Assembly: GCF_000424445.1 (NCBI RefSeq)
Contig: NZ_AUJX01000014.1
Coordinates: forward strand, 19,856-83,855
Reading direction: 5' to 3'
From: Oribacterium sp. NK2B42
GTDB lineage: Bacteria > Bacillota > Clostridia > Lachnospirales > Lachnospiraceae
Length of the DNA stretch: 64,000 bases
Shown here: positions 34,604 to 43,978 of the stretch, piece after piece
Layout: every line of letters begins with the position of its first letter
Position numbering within the stretch: the stretch's first letter is position 1
Notes under the pieces: model-generated
The model's database searches: none
Told to the model about the DNA's origin: nothing
The model's input: only the letters and a program-made list of their open reading frames with translations
Translations under genes and position numbers: made by a program

Positions 34604-36565
34604 ATGCGTGATCTTGATTATTTAAAACTTTTGGCAAAACAGTTTCCCACTGCTACTGCAGCAGGTGCGGAGATCATCAACCTGCGTGCTATCTGTGCTT
34701 TGCCTAAGGGGACAGAATATTTCTTCTCTGACCTTCACGGGGAGAGTGAGGCATTTATCTACCTTATGCGTTCTGCATCCGGTATCGTAAGAGATAAGAT
34801 TGATGAGACCTTCGGAAATCTTCTTCCTGAGGAGGAGCAGCTTGAGCTTGCAAATCTTATTTACTATCCGAGAGACATCCTTTCAAGTCCTAAACATAAA
34901 GAAAAGGATACTCCTGAGTGGAACCGCATAACTATAAACAGGCTTATAAACATTTGCCGAGTGGTTTCATCAAAGTTCACCCGTTCAAAGGTTCGTAAGA
35001 AGATGCCCCAGAGCTATGCTTACGCCATCGATGAGCTTTTGCATATAGACAATCATGATGAAGACAAAAAGGATTATCTACGCGAGATCATGAATGCCAT
35101 AATCGACACCGGCATGGGGGACGATTTCATTATTGCCCTCTGTGAGCTTATACAGAATCTCGTTATCGATAACCTCCATATAATCGGTGATGTTTTCGAC
35201 AGAGGTCCTCACGCTGACCGTATCATGGAGGAGCTTATGAGCTTCCACGATGTGGATATCCAGTGGGGCAATCATGATGCTGACTGGATGGGGGCTGTCT
35301 GCGGTAATCCTGCATGTATCGCCAACGTTCTCCGTATCGCCACCTCCTACAATTCATTTGATGTACTTGAGGACGGTTACGGTATAAACCTGAGACCGCT
35401 TTCCATGTATGCGGAGGAGGTTTACGGGGATGATCCATGTGAATGCTTCCAGCCACATCTTCTGGATTCCAATGTTTCCGACTCGGTTTCACCGGATCTC
35501 GCGGCAAAGATGTGTAAAGCCATATCCATTATCATGCTTAAGGAGGAAGGTCTTCTCATCAAGAGACACCCGGAGTACCATCTGGAGCACAGACTTCTTC
35601 TGGAGAGGGTGGACTATGCGAAGGGAACCGTAAACATCGACGGAAAGGTTTATCCGCTGAAGGACAAGAATTTCCCGACCATTGATCCTAAGAATCCTTA
35701 TAAGCTCACAGAGAGAGAAGAGACCTTGATGAAGACGCTTATATACAGCTTTACTCATTCCCAGCTTCTTCAGAAACACATTCGTTTCTTCTTTACAAAC
35801 GGATCAATGTATAAGGTTGTAAATAACAACATCCTTTACCACGGCTGCATACCTATGGAAAAGGACGGCAGCTTTACAAAGATAAAGACACCTGACGGTA
35901 CATTCTCCGGAAAGGCGCTTCTTGATTACTTTAATGACAAGGCTATCGATGCTTATTTCCTTAACGGTGAAAACGATCCTCAGGGTAAGCTCTATGCAAC
36001 AGATTTTTTCTGGTATATGTGGTGCGGTCCCAATTCTCCTCTTTTCGGAAAGGACAAGATAACAACCTTTGAGCACTGCTTTATTGAAGATCCTGCGACT
36101 CACAAGGAAAAATTCAATGTTTACTATGACTTCGCAAAGGAAGAGAAGTATGTAGACAAGATCTTTGAGGAATTTGGCGTGGACGCTTCCGTCGGACATA
36201 TCGTTAACGGTCATGTTCCGGTTAAGACGAAGCTTGGCGAGTCACCTATCAAGGCAAACGGTAAGCTGTTTATCATTGATGGTGGTATCTCAAAGGCTTA
36301 TCACTCGAGAACAGGTATAGCCGGCTACACACTTATCTTTAATTCCCGTCATCTGGCTCTGGCTAAGCATAAGGGATTCCAGAAGGGCGCCGAGAATACT
36401 CCTGAAATCCAGATCGTGGAGCAGATGAAGACAAGAGTAAGAGTAGGCGCAACCGACAACGGAAAGAATCTTAAGAGTCAGATAGCTGATCTCGAAGAGC
36501 TTCTGGCAGCATACAGAAACGGTGACATCCTCGAGCAGGGAGAGGTCATTCCCAGGAGACACTGA
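34604..36565 (+). CDS. fbp: Fructose-1,6-bisphosphatase class III
   Basis: It removes the 1-phosphate of fructose 1,6-bisphosphate in gluconeogenesis. The 653-residue length is typical of the Firmicutes-specific class III enzyme. The metallophosphatase motifs are FFSDLHGESEAF near residue 45, IGDVFDRGPHADR near 197, WGNHDADW near 223 and VNGHVPVKT near 530. Growth on uronates and citrate would require it. Three bases separate it from the GntR-family gene, so the two are likely co-transcribed. Confidence 0.96.
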   Translation: MRDLDYLKLLAKQFPTATAAGAEIINLRAICALPKGTEYFFSDLHGESEAFIYLMRSASGIVRDKIDETFGNLLPEEEQLELANLIYYPRDILSSPKHKEKDTPEWNRITINRLINICRVVSSKFTRSKVRKKMPQSYAYAIDELLHIDNHDEDKKDYLREIMNAIIDTGMGDDFIIALCELIQNLVIDNLHIIGDVFDRGPHADRIMEELMSFHDVDIQWGNHDADWMGAVCGNPACIANVLRIATSYNSFDVLEDGYGINLRPLSMYAEEVYGDDPCECFQPHLLDSNVSDSVSPDLAAKMCKAISIIMLKEEGLLIKRHPEYHLEHRLLLERVDYAKGTVNIDGKVYPLKDKNFPTIDPKNPYKLTEREETLMKTLIYSFTHSQLLQKHIRFFFTNGSMYKVVNNNILYHGCIPMEKDGSFTKIKTPDGTFSGKALLDYFNDKAIDAYFLNGENDPQGKLYATDFFWYMWCGPNSPLFGKDKITTFEHCFIEDPATHKEKFNVYYDFAKEEKYVDKIFEEFGVDASVGHIVNGHVPVKTKLGESPIKANGKLFIIDGGISKAYHSRTGIAGYTLIFNSRHLALAKHKGFQKGAENTPEIQIVEQMKTRVRVGATDNGKNLKSQIADLEELLAAYRNGDILEQGEVIPRRH

Positions 36566-36567
36566 TT

Positions 36568-37254
36568 ATGAAAAAAATATCGGCAACACAAAAAACGATA
36601 AATGAATTAAAGAAGTATTTATTGTCTGATGAGGCAAAAATAGGAGATAAGCTTGCAACGGAGAAAGAAGTATGTGAAAGATTATCCGTCGGCAGAGGTA
36701 CAGTGAGAGAAGCTTTCAGAAATCTGGAGGCGGAAGGCTACATTTCAATTAATCCCGGAAAAGGAGCTTTTATAGTAAAAAAATCCCAAAATGATGAGGA
36801 TGCTCTTGCCAGCTGGTTTACAAAAAACAGAGGAAAAATACAGGATTATGTTGAGTTCAGAAATATCCTTGAACCTGCGGCGGCAAGAATGGCGGCAGAA
36901 AGAGCTTCTGACAAGGATCTGAAGGCTCTTGAAAAGATTCATAATGATTTTATCGAATATGCAGCTGTCATGGATGACGAAAAGCTGGCACTTCTTGATG
37001 AAGAATTCCACACCAGGATAATGAAGATGACCGGAAATGAGGTCATGGAAATGATCAATCAGAGTGTAAGTAAAAGGATAATGAATTTCCGTTTCCAGAC
37101 CTTTAAAATTAAACACAATGTTGAGAATGGAATTAAGGCACACGAGAAAATCCTGAGAGCTCTTATGGACAGGGATGCTGATGTGGCCGAGGTTTATATG
37201 AAGCGACATATCGAACTTATCGATAAGGATATGGAACGCATAATTGTGATGTAA
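36568..37254 (+). CDS. GntR-family regulator, FadR/FCD type
   Basis: The 228-residue protein has a winged helix-turn-helix (about 8-75; LATEKEVCERLSVGRGTVRE, GYISINPGKGAFI) and a helical FCD effector domain (about 90-220) with metal/ligand histidines in EEFHTRIM and the final KRHIELI. FCD regulators often respond to organic or uronic acids. The effector is not known; given the pectin genes, a hexuronate is plausible. It follows fbp directly. Confidence 0.9.
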   Translation: MKKISATQKTINELKKYLLSDEAKIGDKLATEKEVCERLSVGRGTVREAFRNLEAEGYISINPGKGAFIVKKSQNDEDALASWFTKNRGKIQDYVEFRNILEPAAARMAAERASDKDLKALEKIHNDFIEYAAVMDDEKLALLDEEFHTRIMKMTGNEVMEMINQSVSKRIMNFRFQTFKIKHNVENGIKAHEKILRALMDRDADVAEVYMKRHIELIDKDMERIIVM

Positions 37255-37271
37255 CATAATGCCCAGAAGTA

Positions 37272-37299
37272 TTGACTTTCAGCGCTCAAGTCATAAAAT
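37272..37299 (+). promoter_or_regulatory. Promoter of fsa
   Basis: TTGACT (37272-37277) and TAAAAT (37294-37299) are separated by 16 bp, a good sigma-A promoter. It drives a leader of about 80 bases containing a terminator-like hairpin. Confidence 0.65.
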
Positions 37300-37313
37300 A
37301 TTAGTAGTAATGG

Positions 37314-37360
37314 ACCGAGTCTGTGAAATGAGATTTCAAGGATGATAAGACTTGGTTTTT
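37314..37360 (+). promoter_or_regulatory. Terminator-like hairpin in the fsa leader
   Basis: ACCGAGTCT (37314-37322) pairs with AGACTTGGT (37348-37356), with an inner GAAAT/ATTTC hairpin, and is followed by TTTT. Between the promoter and the ribosome site, it is a candidate attenuator. No competing antiterminator is obvious. Confidence 0.5.
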
Positions 37361-37384
37361 GGTCAAAATACCAGGAGGAAAAAC

Positions 37385-38041
37385 ATGAAATTTTTTATTG
37401 ATACCGCAAATGTAGATGAGATTCGTCAGGCTAATGACATGGGCATCATCGCCGGTGTAACAACCAATCCTTCACTTATCGCAAAAGAGGGACGTGATTA
37501 CATGGCTACATTGAAGGAGATCACAGAGATCGTTGATGGTCCTATTTCAGGCGAGGTTAAGGCAAGCACAACTACAGCTGAGGGGATGATCGCAGAGGGC
37601 AGAGAGATTGCCAAGATGCACAAGAACATGGTTGTTAAGATTCCTATGACTCCGGAAGGTCTTAAGGCTGTTAAGGTTCTTTCAAGTGAAGGCATCCATA
37701 CAAATGTAACTCTTATCTTCACAGCTACACAGGCTCTTCTTGCTGCAAGAGCAGGTGCTACTTATGTTTCTCCTTTCCTTGGACGTCTTGATGATATTTC
37801 TACAGACGGAATCACTCTTATCCAGGATATAGAGGATATTTTCCAGATGTATCCTGATATCGAGACAGAGGTTATCTGCGCATCTGTTCGTCATCCTATG
37901 CATATCATTGATTGTGCTAAGACAGGCGCTGATATCGCTACAGTTCCTTTCAAGGTTCTTATGCAGATGACCCAGCATCCTCTTACAGATATCGGTATCG
38001 ACAAGTTCGTAAAGGACTACGAGGCTGTATTCGGAAAATAA
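37385..38041 (+). CDS. fsa: Fructose-6-phosphate aldolase / small transaldolase
   Basis: A 218-residue member of the short transaldolase family (TalC/Fsa). The Schiff-base lysine lies in [34 protein letters not shown] and [11 protein letters not shown] are also diagnostic. Members act either as transaldolase or as fructose-6-phosphate aldolase, and sequence alone does not decide. AGGAGG seven bases upstream sets the start at 37385. It may help recycle pentose phosphates from the ascorbate and pectin pathways. Confidence 0.92.
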   Translation: MKFFIDTANVDEIRQANDMGIIAGVTTNPSLIAKEGRDYMATLKEITEIVDGPISGEVKASTTTAEGMIAEGREIAKMHKNMVVKIPMTPEGLKAVKVLSSEGIHTNVTLIFTATQALLAARAGATYVSPFLGRLDDISTDGITLIQDIEDIFQMYPDIETEVICASVRHPMHIIDCAKTGADIATVPFKVLMQMTQHPLTDIGIDKFVKDYEAVFGK

Positions 38042-38055
38042 TCCAAGTGTTATTA

Positions 38056-38087
38056 AATCCCCTGAGATTACATCTCAGGGGATTTTC
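38056..38087. terminator. Bidirectional terminator, fsa / pectinesterase
   Basis: A perfect 13-bp stem AATCCCCTGAGAT (38056-38068) with its complement (38072-38084), flanked by T on the plus strand and A on the other side, between convergent genes. Confidence 0.92.
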
Positions 38088-38089
38088 CG

Positions 38090-39256
38090 TTAGGAAAATA
38101 CTTTTTGTTTCCGGTATTTCTGGATTTCGTTGAAGTTAAGTTCTTTTACGAAGGGAGCACGGTAATCGGAGGCGCCGGGGCCGTAGTTTTTGTATTCGCA
38201 GAAAGAGACGGTGGATTCGGCATCTTTTTTATTCCAGTTGTGGAAACCGGAGGGGTGGATATGGTTTCCAAGGTAGGAGTTTCGGATCAGGACTTTTGCG
38301 TAGTTTCGCCACGGGCGGCCAAGGTAGCAGCTATGCTCGGGGCAATCAGACTCGAAACGGCAGTTGTCGAATATATAGCCGTAGTTCTGTCCCTCAGGGG
38401 TTGAAGCTGCGGTGGCATAGCTTTTTCCTTCTTTTGACTCGCCATTATCTATCATGGAAGTTAACTCGCTGAGTTTATCTTCGCCCAGATTTTTTTGGGC
38501 AGTTTCCATAAGACTGTTCATAGATAAATTTCCGGTCATCTTTATATCATTTTTTAACAGAGACTTATATATAAGAAGAGGTGTCCTGTCCTTCTGGAAG
38601 AGGTAGCAATCATCAAAATAAGCAGTGGCGGAGCCGAAAATAAAATCTATATCTCCTTCTATATATGAATCTTTATAATATTGTCTTCCGTTGATCCGTG
38701 GTGAAAACTGTTTTGGACCGATAAAACCGTTTTTTTCTATTTCTTTTGGCGGAAGTGGACCTGTGAAGAGAGTATCCTGCCAGCCCAGGAGTCGTATATT
38801 GCTGCAGCTGATTCCTTCTCCTTCTGCGTAAAGAGCTATAGCCTGACCTATATCGGGGCCGGCTCCGGCGGAATTCTCGATGGTTAGGTTATTCAGACTT
38901 ACATTTTCCGCATCTATTAACATTGTATAAGAGCGGAAGGTTCCAAGCTTGCCTACGTCCTCTGAAGGCATCATTCCGTATAAGCCCTGTGTGATGATGG
39001 TTTTGTCGGATGGAAGGTATCGATTTGGGAGCAGGTTACCTTCAGGATCCGCAAACCGGTTTTCAGGAGTTTCTTCTTTTATATATTGTTTGAAGTCTGT
39101 ATTGCATCCTCTTAATGTAATGTCTGGAATCTTTATTTCAACTCTTTCTTTATATATTCCTTCTTTAATAAATATGGTGTCGCCTGATTTGGCATGATTT
39201 ACAGCTTCCTGAATGGAAGTGTAATCTCCGTTTCCTGTTTTGGATACCGTGATCAT
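38090..39256 (-). CDS. Pectinesterase (CE8)
   Basis: It removes methyl esters from homogalacturonan. The 388-residue beta-helix protein has the family motifs GWQDTLFTG, IEGDIDFIFGSATAYFDDC and LGRPWRNYAK, including the catalytic aspartates and the arginine. The start at 39256 (MITVSKTGNGDY) is preferred because GGAGG is eight bases upstream; an ATG five codons earlier lacks a site. There is no signal peptide, so it should act in the cytoplasm on imported oligosaccharides. It reads divergently from the GH28 gene. Confidence 0.92.
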   Translation of the reverse strand: MITVSKTGNGDYTSIQEAVNHAKSGDTIFIKEGIYKERVEIKIPDITLRGCNTDFKQYIKEETPENRFADPEGNLLPNRYLPSDKTIITQGLYGMMPSEDVGKLGTFRSYTMLIDAENVSLNNLTIENSAGAGPDIGQAIALYAEGEGISCSNIRLLGWQDTLFTGPLPPKEIEKNGFIGPKQFSPRINGRQYYKDSYIEGDIDFIFGSATAYFDDCYLFQKDRTPLLIYKSLLKNDIKMTGNLSMNSLMETAQKNLGEDKLSELTSMIDNGESKEGKSYATAASTPEGQNYGYIFDNCRFESDCPEHSCYLGRPWRNYAKVLIRNSYLGNHIHPSGFHNWNKKDAESTVSFCEYKNYGPGASDYRAPFVKELNFNEIQKYRKQKVFS

Positions 39257-39837
39257 GGGATTTTCCTCCATTAAAGATTTATATGATTTGTACTATCAGA
39301 AAACCGATGGTTTATTCTGTGATAAGTAATTCCCGGGTTTAAGTTATGGCGTACGGAAATATCAAAAAACCAGCGGCTATCAATATTATATGATGAATAA
39401 ATGTCAGGCATGATTATAAAATCGGATATTTTTATTCTATCGAATACTATTTTGCCAAAAATCATGAGAAAAGCCATGAAGATTTTTAAGATAATAGCGA
39501 GCTTGATAGTAAATTGACAAAAATTGTGACTATTGACGATGTAAAACGCTTACAAAAATTATTAATATATTGATATCGACGAGCGAAAACACAAGAAAGT
39601 GTGCAAAAAATTGCAGCAAATATTGGGGATGATTATCTAAAAGGATATTTTAAACAATAAAAAACTCTAAAATCATAGTTGAATAAGACGAAATATTTAT
39701 ATAAATAGTGTCCGATAAGATAATTATGTGTAAATTGGGTCAGTAATTGTAAGATTTATCTCAAAGTGACTGATATAATCATACATGTCAGTAAGAAATG
39801 AATAAGTGATCAGGAATGATCATTGAAAAGAGGAAGT
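39257..39837. promoter_or_regulatory. Divergent control region of the pectin genes
   Basis: About 580 bp of AT-rich DNA between pectinesterase and GH28. It contains a LacI-type inverted repeat TGTAAAACGCTTACA (39540-39554) next to TTGACG (39533-39538), and TTGACA at 39514-39519. No -10 is correctly spaced for certain. A 68-codon minus-strand reading frame at 39271-39477 has no ribosome site or family likeness and is not called. Confidence 0.4.
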
Positions 39838-41415
39838 ATGGATTTTCAAATAGCAGCCGTTTTTAAACGGAGTATAACAATAGAATTATTGAATGATACG
39901 ATCTGCTATGCTCCTTCGGGATACAGCATTTTGATAAACGGAGAGGAAAAATTAAAGTCCGATCTTAATGTTGTGACGGTTGACGGATTAAAGCCCGATA
40001 CGGAATACACCATCACTCTTCTGACAGAGAACGGCAGATCGGATAAAACCTTCCGAACAGAATATGAATCGGTTCTGCTGGATGTGAAAGCATTTGGAGC
40101 ATCCGGAGACGGGGAACAGGATGATTCAGGTTTTATACAGGCCGCTATAAACAGTTGTCCTAAGGATGGTACGGTATATCTTCCTAAAGGAACATATCTT
40201 TCAAAACCGATCTTCCTTAAAGGCCATATGACCTTATGGATAGATGATGAGGCGGTTCTGCTGGGAGATCCGGACAGAAGACATTATCCCTTATTACCGG
40301 GACTTACACCCACAACGGATGAAAAGGATGAGTACAATCTTTCAAGCTGGGAGGGTAATCCGGAAACAAGCTTTGCTTCACTGCTTACAGCTGTTAATGC
40401 TGAAGAAATTGAGATCGTCGGTAACGGTATCATTGATGGAAACGGAGACAAGGGTGACTGGTGGCAGGATCCCAAGAAGAAAAGGATAGCCTGGAGGCCC
40501 AATACTGTTTTTTTCAATCATTGCAGATCCGTAAGGATGCAATCGGTGACAGTGAGAAATTCTCCCTGCTGGACCATCCATCCCTACTATACGGATGATA
40601 TAGCACTTTACAACTTAAGTATCTGGAATCCATCGGATTCACCCAATACAGACGGGTTTGATCCGGAAAGCTGTGACGGGGTTCTGATTCTGGGAACAAG
40701 GATTTCTGTCGGAGATGACTGCATTGCCATAAAATCAGGCAAATACTACATGAGTGATAAACACCATAAGCCTGCAGATCATTTCGTGGTCAGAAACTCA
40801 TTCCTTGAAAGGGGTCACGGAAGCGTAACCGTTGGTTCCGAAGCAGCAGCCGGTGCACAGAATGTAGAGGTTTCAAGATGCATATTCAAGGAAACTGACA
40901 GAGGACTCCGCATCAAAACAAGACGAGGCAGAGGCCCCAATGCGGTTTATGACAACATAGTATTCCATGACATAAAAATGGAAAATGTGCACATGCCCTT
41001 CACCTTCAACATGTTTTACTTCTGTGATCCCGACGGTCACAGTGAGTATGTTCAGGATCAGAATGAGAGACCTGTTGATGATAAAACACCGACGATAGGA
41101 TCTGTAACAGCAGAGAATATCGTGGCAGAGGGTGCCGATCAGTGCATGCTGGTTGCTTATGGATTGCCTGAAAGATTTATCGACAGGATAGTCTTTAAGA
41201 ACATAAAGGTTTCATTCCTTCAAAAGGAAGAAAGAAAACCCGGTCAGACCATAATGATGGATAACTTCCCTGAAATGACCGGAAAGAGTATTTATGCCAG
41301 AAATGTAAAACATCTGGTACTTGACAATGTTGAGATATCCGGTTGCGACGACACAGGTCCGGAACTTATAAATGTTTTGGATTATGACAGCCTGAATATC
41401 GTATATAAAAGTTAA
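39838..41415 (+). CDS. Polygalacturonase-type glycoside hydrolase (GH28)
   Basis: A 525-residue protein with an N-terminal beta-sandwich/fibronectin-like segment (about 1-75) and a beta-helix GH28 domain. The catalytic motifs are complete: SPNTDGFDPE, VGDDCIAIKSG, GHGSVTVGSE and RGLRIKTRRG. The layout resembles exo-acting enzymes that release galacturonate from oligogalacturonides. There is no signal peptide, suggesting cytoplasmic action. ATG 39838 has GAGG close by; TTG 39823 with AGGA at better spacing is a real alternative. It is followed closely by the ABC transporter genes. Confidence 0.92.
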   Translation: MDFQIAAVFKRSITIELLNDTICYAPSGYSILINGEEKLKSDLNVVTVDGLKPDTEYTITLLTENGRSDKTFRTEYESVLLDVKAFGASGDGEQDDSGFIQAAINSCPKDGTVYLPKGTYLSKPIFLKGHMTLWIDDEAVLLGDPDRRHYPLLPGLTPTTDEKDEYNLSSWEGNPETSFASLLTAVNAEEIEIVGNGIIDGNGDKGDWWQDPKKKRIAWRPNTVFFNHCRSVRMQSVTVRNSPCWTIHPYYTDDIALYNLSIWNPSDSPNTDGFDPESCDGVLILGTRISVGDDCIAIKSGKYYMSDKHHKPADHFVVRNSFLERGHGSVTVGSEAAAGAQNVEVSRCIFKETDRGLRIKTRRGRGPNAVYDNIVFHDIKMENVHMPFTFNMFYFCDPDGHSEYVQDQNERPVDDKTPTIGSVTAENIVAEGADQCMLVAYGLPERFIDRIVFKNIKVSFLQKEERKPGQTIMMDNFPEMTGKSIYARNVKHLVLDNVEISGCDDTGPELINVLDYDSLNIVYKS

Positions 41416-41471
41416 CAATGAGGTAAAACTCAATTTAAACAGGAGGCCGGAAAGGCTCCCAGGAGGTAAAA

Positions 41472-42869
41472 ATGAAAAAGACAATTACTAAGTTTCTCGC
41501 CGGCGGTATGGCAGCATCAATGATGCTCAATCTTGCAGCTTGTGGTGGTTCATCCACAGCTGCCAATGATTCAGCATCAACAACAGCAGCAGCCCAGGGT
41601 GCAACAGAGGCAGCTCAGGGTGCAACAGAGGCAGCAAAGACTGCAGCTGAGACAGTAGCCAAGTCTGAGGGCGGAAACGGAACAACACTTAGAATTTCAT
41701 GGTGGGGCGGTGATTCAAGGCATACAGCTACACTTAAGGCACTTGATGAATATATGGCAGCAAATCCGGGCATCAAGGTTGAGTCAGAGTATGGCGCATG
41801 GTCAGGCTGGCAGGATAAGATCGCTACTCAGATCGCAGGAAATTCAGAGCCGGATCTTTTCCAGATCAACTGGAACTGGTTATGGCAGTTCAGCCCGGAC
41901 GGAACAAGATTTGTAGATATTCAGGATCTTACGGATTTCGATCTTTCACAGTATGATCAGTCACTTATCGACCTTATGACCATTGACGGACATGTTCTCG
42001 GTGTTCCTGTTTCATCAACCGGAAGAGTATTCTACTGGAACAAGGCAACCTTTGAGAAGGCAGGCCTTGAGGTTCCCAAGAGCTTCGCAGATATCCTTGC
42101 AGCAGGTCCTGTATTCAAGGAGAAGCTGGGCGATGATTACTATCCTCTTGCAGCAGGAACCTATGATCTTACAATCCTTCTTACCTATTATATGCAGGAG
42201 AAGTACAACAAGCAGTGGGTTGTGGATCACAAGCTTAATTACACGGTAGAAGAGCTTACAGACGGTTTTGATTTCCTTAAGAGCCTTGAGGCTAACCACG
42301 TAATTCCTACACAGGAGAAGCTTACAGGTGACGGTGCTGATTCTCTTGATAAGAACCCTAACTTCATCGATGGTCACTATGCGGGTGTTGTTGAGTGGGA
42401 CAGCTCAATCAAGAAGCTTGCAGATGCACTTGATTCAGATCAGGAGCTTGTAATCGGTGAGTATCCTGCAGATTACGGCACACCTGCTACAGTTTTCAAG
42501 ATTTCCATGGGCTTTGCCGTATCTCCTAACTCTGCAAACAAGGAAGAGGCTGCCAAGCTTATGGAGTACATGTTCAATGGCGACGGTGTAGAGACCCTTG
42601 GACTTGAAAGAGGTGTTCCTTCATCCCATAAAGCTCAGGAGAAGCTTGAAGCTTCAGGTGCTCTTCAGGGACTTACCTATGAAGCTTTTAAGGCCGCATC
42701 ATCCAATGCTCCCTTCCAGCTTTCACCTTACTATGAGGATGCAGCTCTTAAGGACAGCGCAGAGGGCGCATATCAGGAAATCATGGACACAATGTCTTAT
42801 GACGGTGTAGATTCCAAGGAGCTTGCTGAAATGCTCATTGAAGCAGTTAATGAGGTTGAGGGCAAGTAA
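41472..42869 (+). CDS. ABC sugar-binding lipoprotein (family 1)
   Basis: A 465-residue extracellular binding protein. It has a lipoprotein signal ending in LNLAAC, with lipidated Cys24, then an Ala/Thr-rich linker made of imperfect AAQGATE repeats (from 21-bp DNA repeats near 41592-41636), then a bilobed domain (about 65-465; RISWWGGDSRH, FAVSPNSANKEEAAKLMEYM). Family 1 proteins bind oligosaccharides; position after GH28 and before GH105 suggests oligogalacturonides or rhamnogalacturonides. AGGAGG precedes the ATG. Confidence 0.92.
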   Translation: MKKTITKFLAGGMAASMMLNLAACGGSSTAANDSASTTAAAQGATEAAQGATEAAKTAAETVAKSEGGNGTTLRISWWGGDSRHTATLKALDEYMAANPGIKVESEYGAWSGWQDKIATQIAGNSEPDLFQINWNWLWQFSPDGTRFVDIQDLTDFDLSQYDQSLIDLMTIDGHVLGVPVSSTGRVFYWNKATFEKAGLEVPKSFADILAAGPVFKEKLGDDYYPLAAGTYDLTILLTYYMQEKYNKQWVVDHKLNYTVEELTDGFDFLKSLEANHVIPTQEKLTGDGADSLDKNPNFIDGHYAGVVEWDSSIKKLADALDSDQELVIGEYPADYGTPATVFKISMGFAVSPNSANKEEAAKLMEYMFNGDGVETLGLERGVPSSHKAQEKLEASGALQGLTYEAFKAASSNAPFQLSPYYEDAALKDSAEGAYQEIMDTMSYDGVDSKELAEMLIEAVNEVEGK

Positions 42870-42941
42870 TCCTTTACAAGCATTGATAAGTCAATGTTTA
42901 TAAACAGTTTTCCCTGATCCTCCTAATCCGGGGTTAAGAAT

Positions 42942-43000
42942 TACCGCATTAAATGCGGTATATATCGGGCCTTGGCTTACATCTGAGGCCCGATTTTATT
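42942..43000 (+). terminator. Attenuating hairpins after the binding-protein gene
   Basis: A palindrome TACCGCATT/AATGCGGTA (42942-42960), then ATCGGGCCT/AGGCCCGAT (42964-42994) followed by TTTATT. Such a partial terminator would give more binding protein than permease mRNA. Confidence 0.78.
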
Positions 43001-43066
43001 GTAATAACTTATGTTTCAGTCAAGGTAGACCGGTGAAAAACGGTACCTTCCAAAGGAGTAGATAAA

Positions 43067-43975
43067 ATGTCAAATTCAAAAACAAATACCGCTCCGAATA
43101 ACTTTTGGAAAGAGAATAAAGGATTCTTATTCATCTTCCCATGGTTTGTAGGATTTCTTGTTTTCAAAGGATACCCTTTCCTTTCATCACTGGTTTACAG
43201 TTTCAGCGATTATTCTCTTTTTGAGGGAATTTCAAAATGGGGTATCTTTAATTATCTGGACGTATTTACAAATAAAAAGATACAGGAAGGCTTTATGATC
43301 ACCTTTAAGTATGCATTTATGACGGTGCCTCTTAAGCTGGTGTTCGCATTGTTTGTAGCATATATCCTTAACTTCAAGATAAAGGGAGTTAAGATGTTCA
43401 GAACAGTCTATTACATTCCTTCGATCCTGGGTTCCTCAGTTGCCATCGCAGTTCTCTGGAAAGCGATCTTCAAGGATGACGGAATCGTTAATATGCTCCT
43501 CGGAATATTCGGCGTGGAAGGACCTCACTGGCTGTCTAACAAAAATGCAGCCCTTTTCATTATCTGTCTCTTACGTGTATGGCAGTTCGGTTCAACCATG
43601 GTTATTTTCCTTGCTGCATTAAAGGGCGTATCTCCTGATCTTTATGAGGCAGCTTCTCTTGACGGAGCAGGTAAGTGGAGACAGTTCTTCACCATCACTG
43701 TACCCATGATCACACCGGTTATTTTCTATAACCTGGTAACTCAGCTGGTTCAGGCATTCCAGGAATTTAACGGACCTTATATCATTACGGCAGGTGGTCC
43801 GAGAGGTGCAACCACACTTGTATCACTGCTTATCTATAACAACGCGTTTAAGAAGTATGCAATGGGACTTGCAAGCTCACAGGCATGGGTTCTGTTCATT
43901 ATCCTTATGATATTCACAGCGATTTTACAGTACAGCCAGAAGCACTGGGTATACTATTCTGATTCGGAGGACTAA
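43067..43975 (+). CDS. ABC sugar permease, MalF type
   Basis: A 302-residue protein with six predicted helices and the EAA loop EAASLDGAGKWRQFFTITVP (about residues 197-216), which contacts the ATPase. It forms the transport channel with the next gene product. No ATPase gene lies in the cluster, so a shared MsmX-like ATPase elsewhere is expected. AAAGGAG precedes the ATG. Confidence 0.92.
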   Translation: MSNSKTNTAPNNFWKENKGFLFIFPWFVGFLVFKGYPFLSSLVYSFSDYSLFEGISKWGIFNYLDVFTNKKIQEGFMITFKYAFMTVPLKLVFALFVAYILNFKIKGVKMFRTVYYIPSILGSSVAIAVLWKAIFKDDGIVNMLLGIFGVEGPHWLSNKNAALFIICLLRVWQFGSTMVIFLAALKGVSPDLYEAASLDGAGKWRQFFTITVPMITPVIFYNLVTQLVQAFQEFNGPYIITAGGPRGATTLVSLLIYNNAFKKYAMGLASSQAWVLFIILMIFTAILQYSQKHWVYYSDSED

Positions 43976-43978
43976 GCA

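Noticed and set aside
39271..39477. 68-codon minus-strand reading frame upstream of pectinesterase
   Set aside because: No ribosome site, no recognised domain, and composition like the AT-rich control region.
41592..41636. Short tandem DNA repeats in the binding-protein gene as a mobile or regulatory repeat
   Set aside because: They stay in frame and encode the flexible Ala/Thr linker after the lipobox, common in such lipoproteins.
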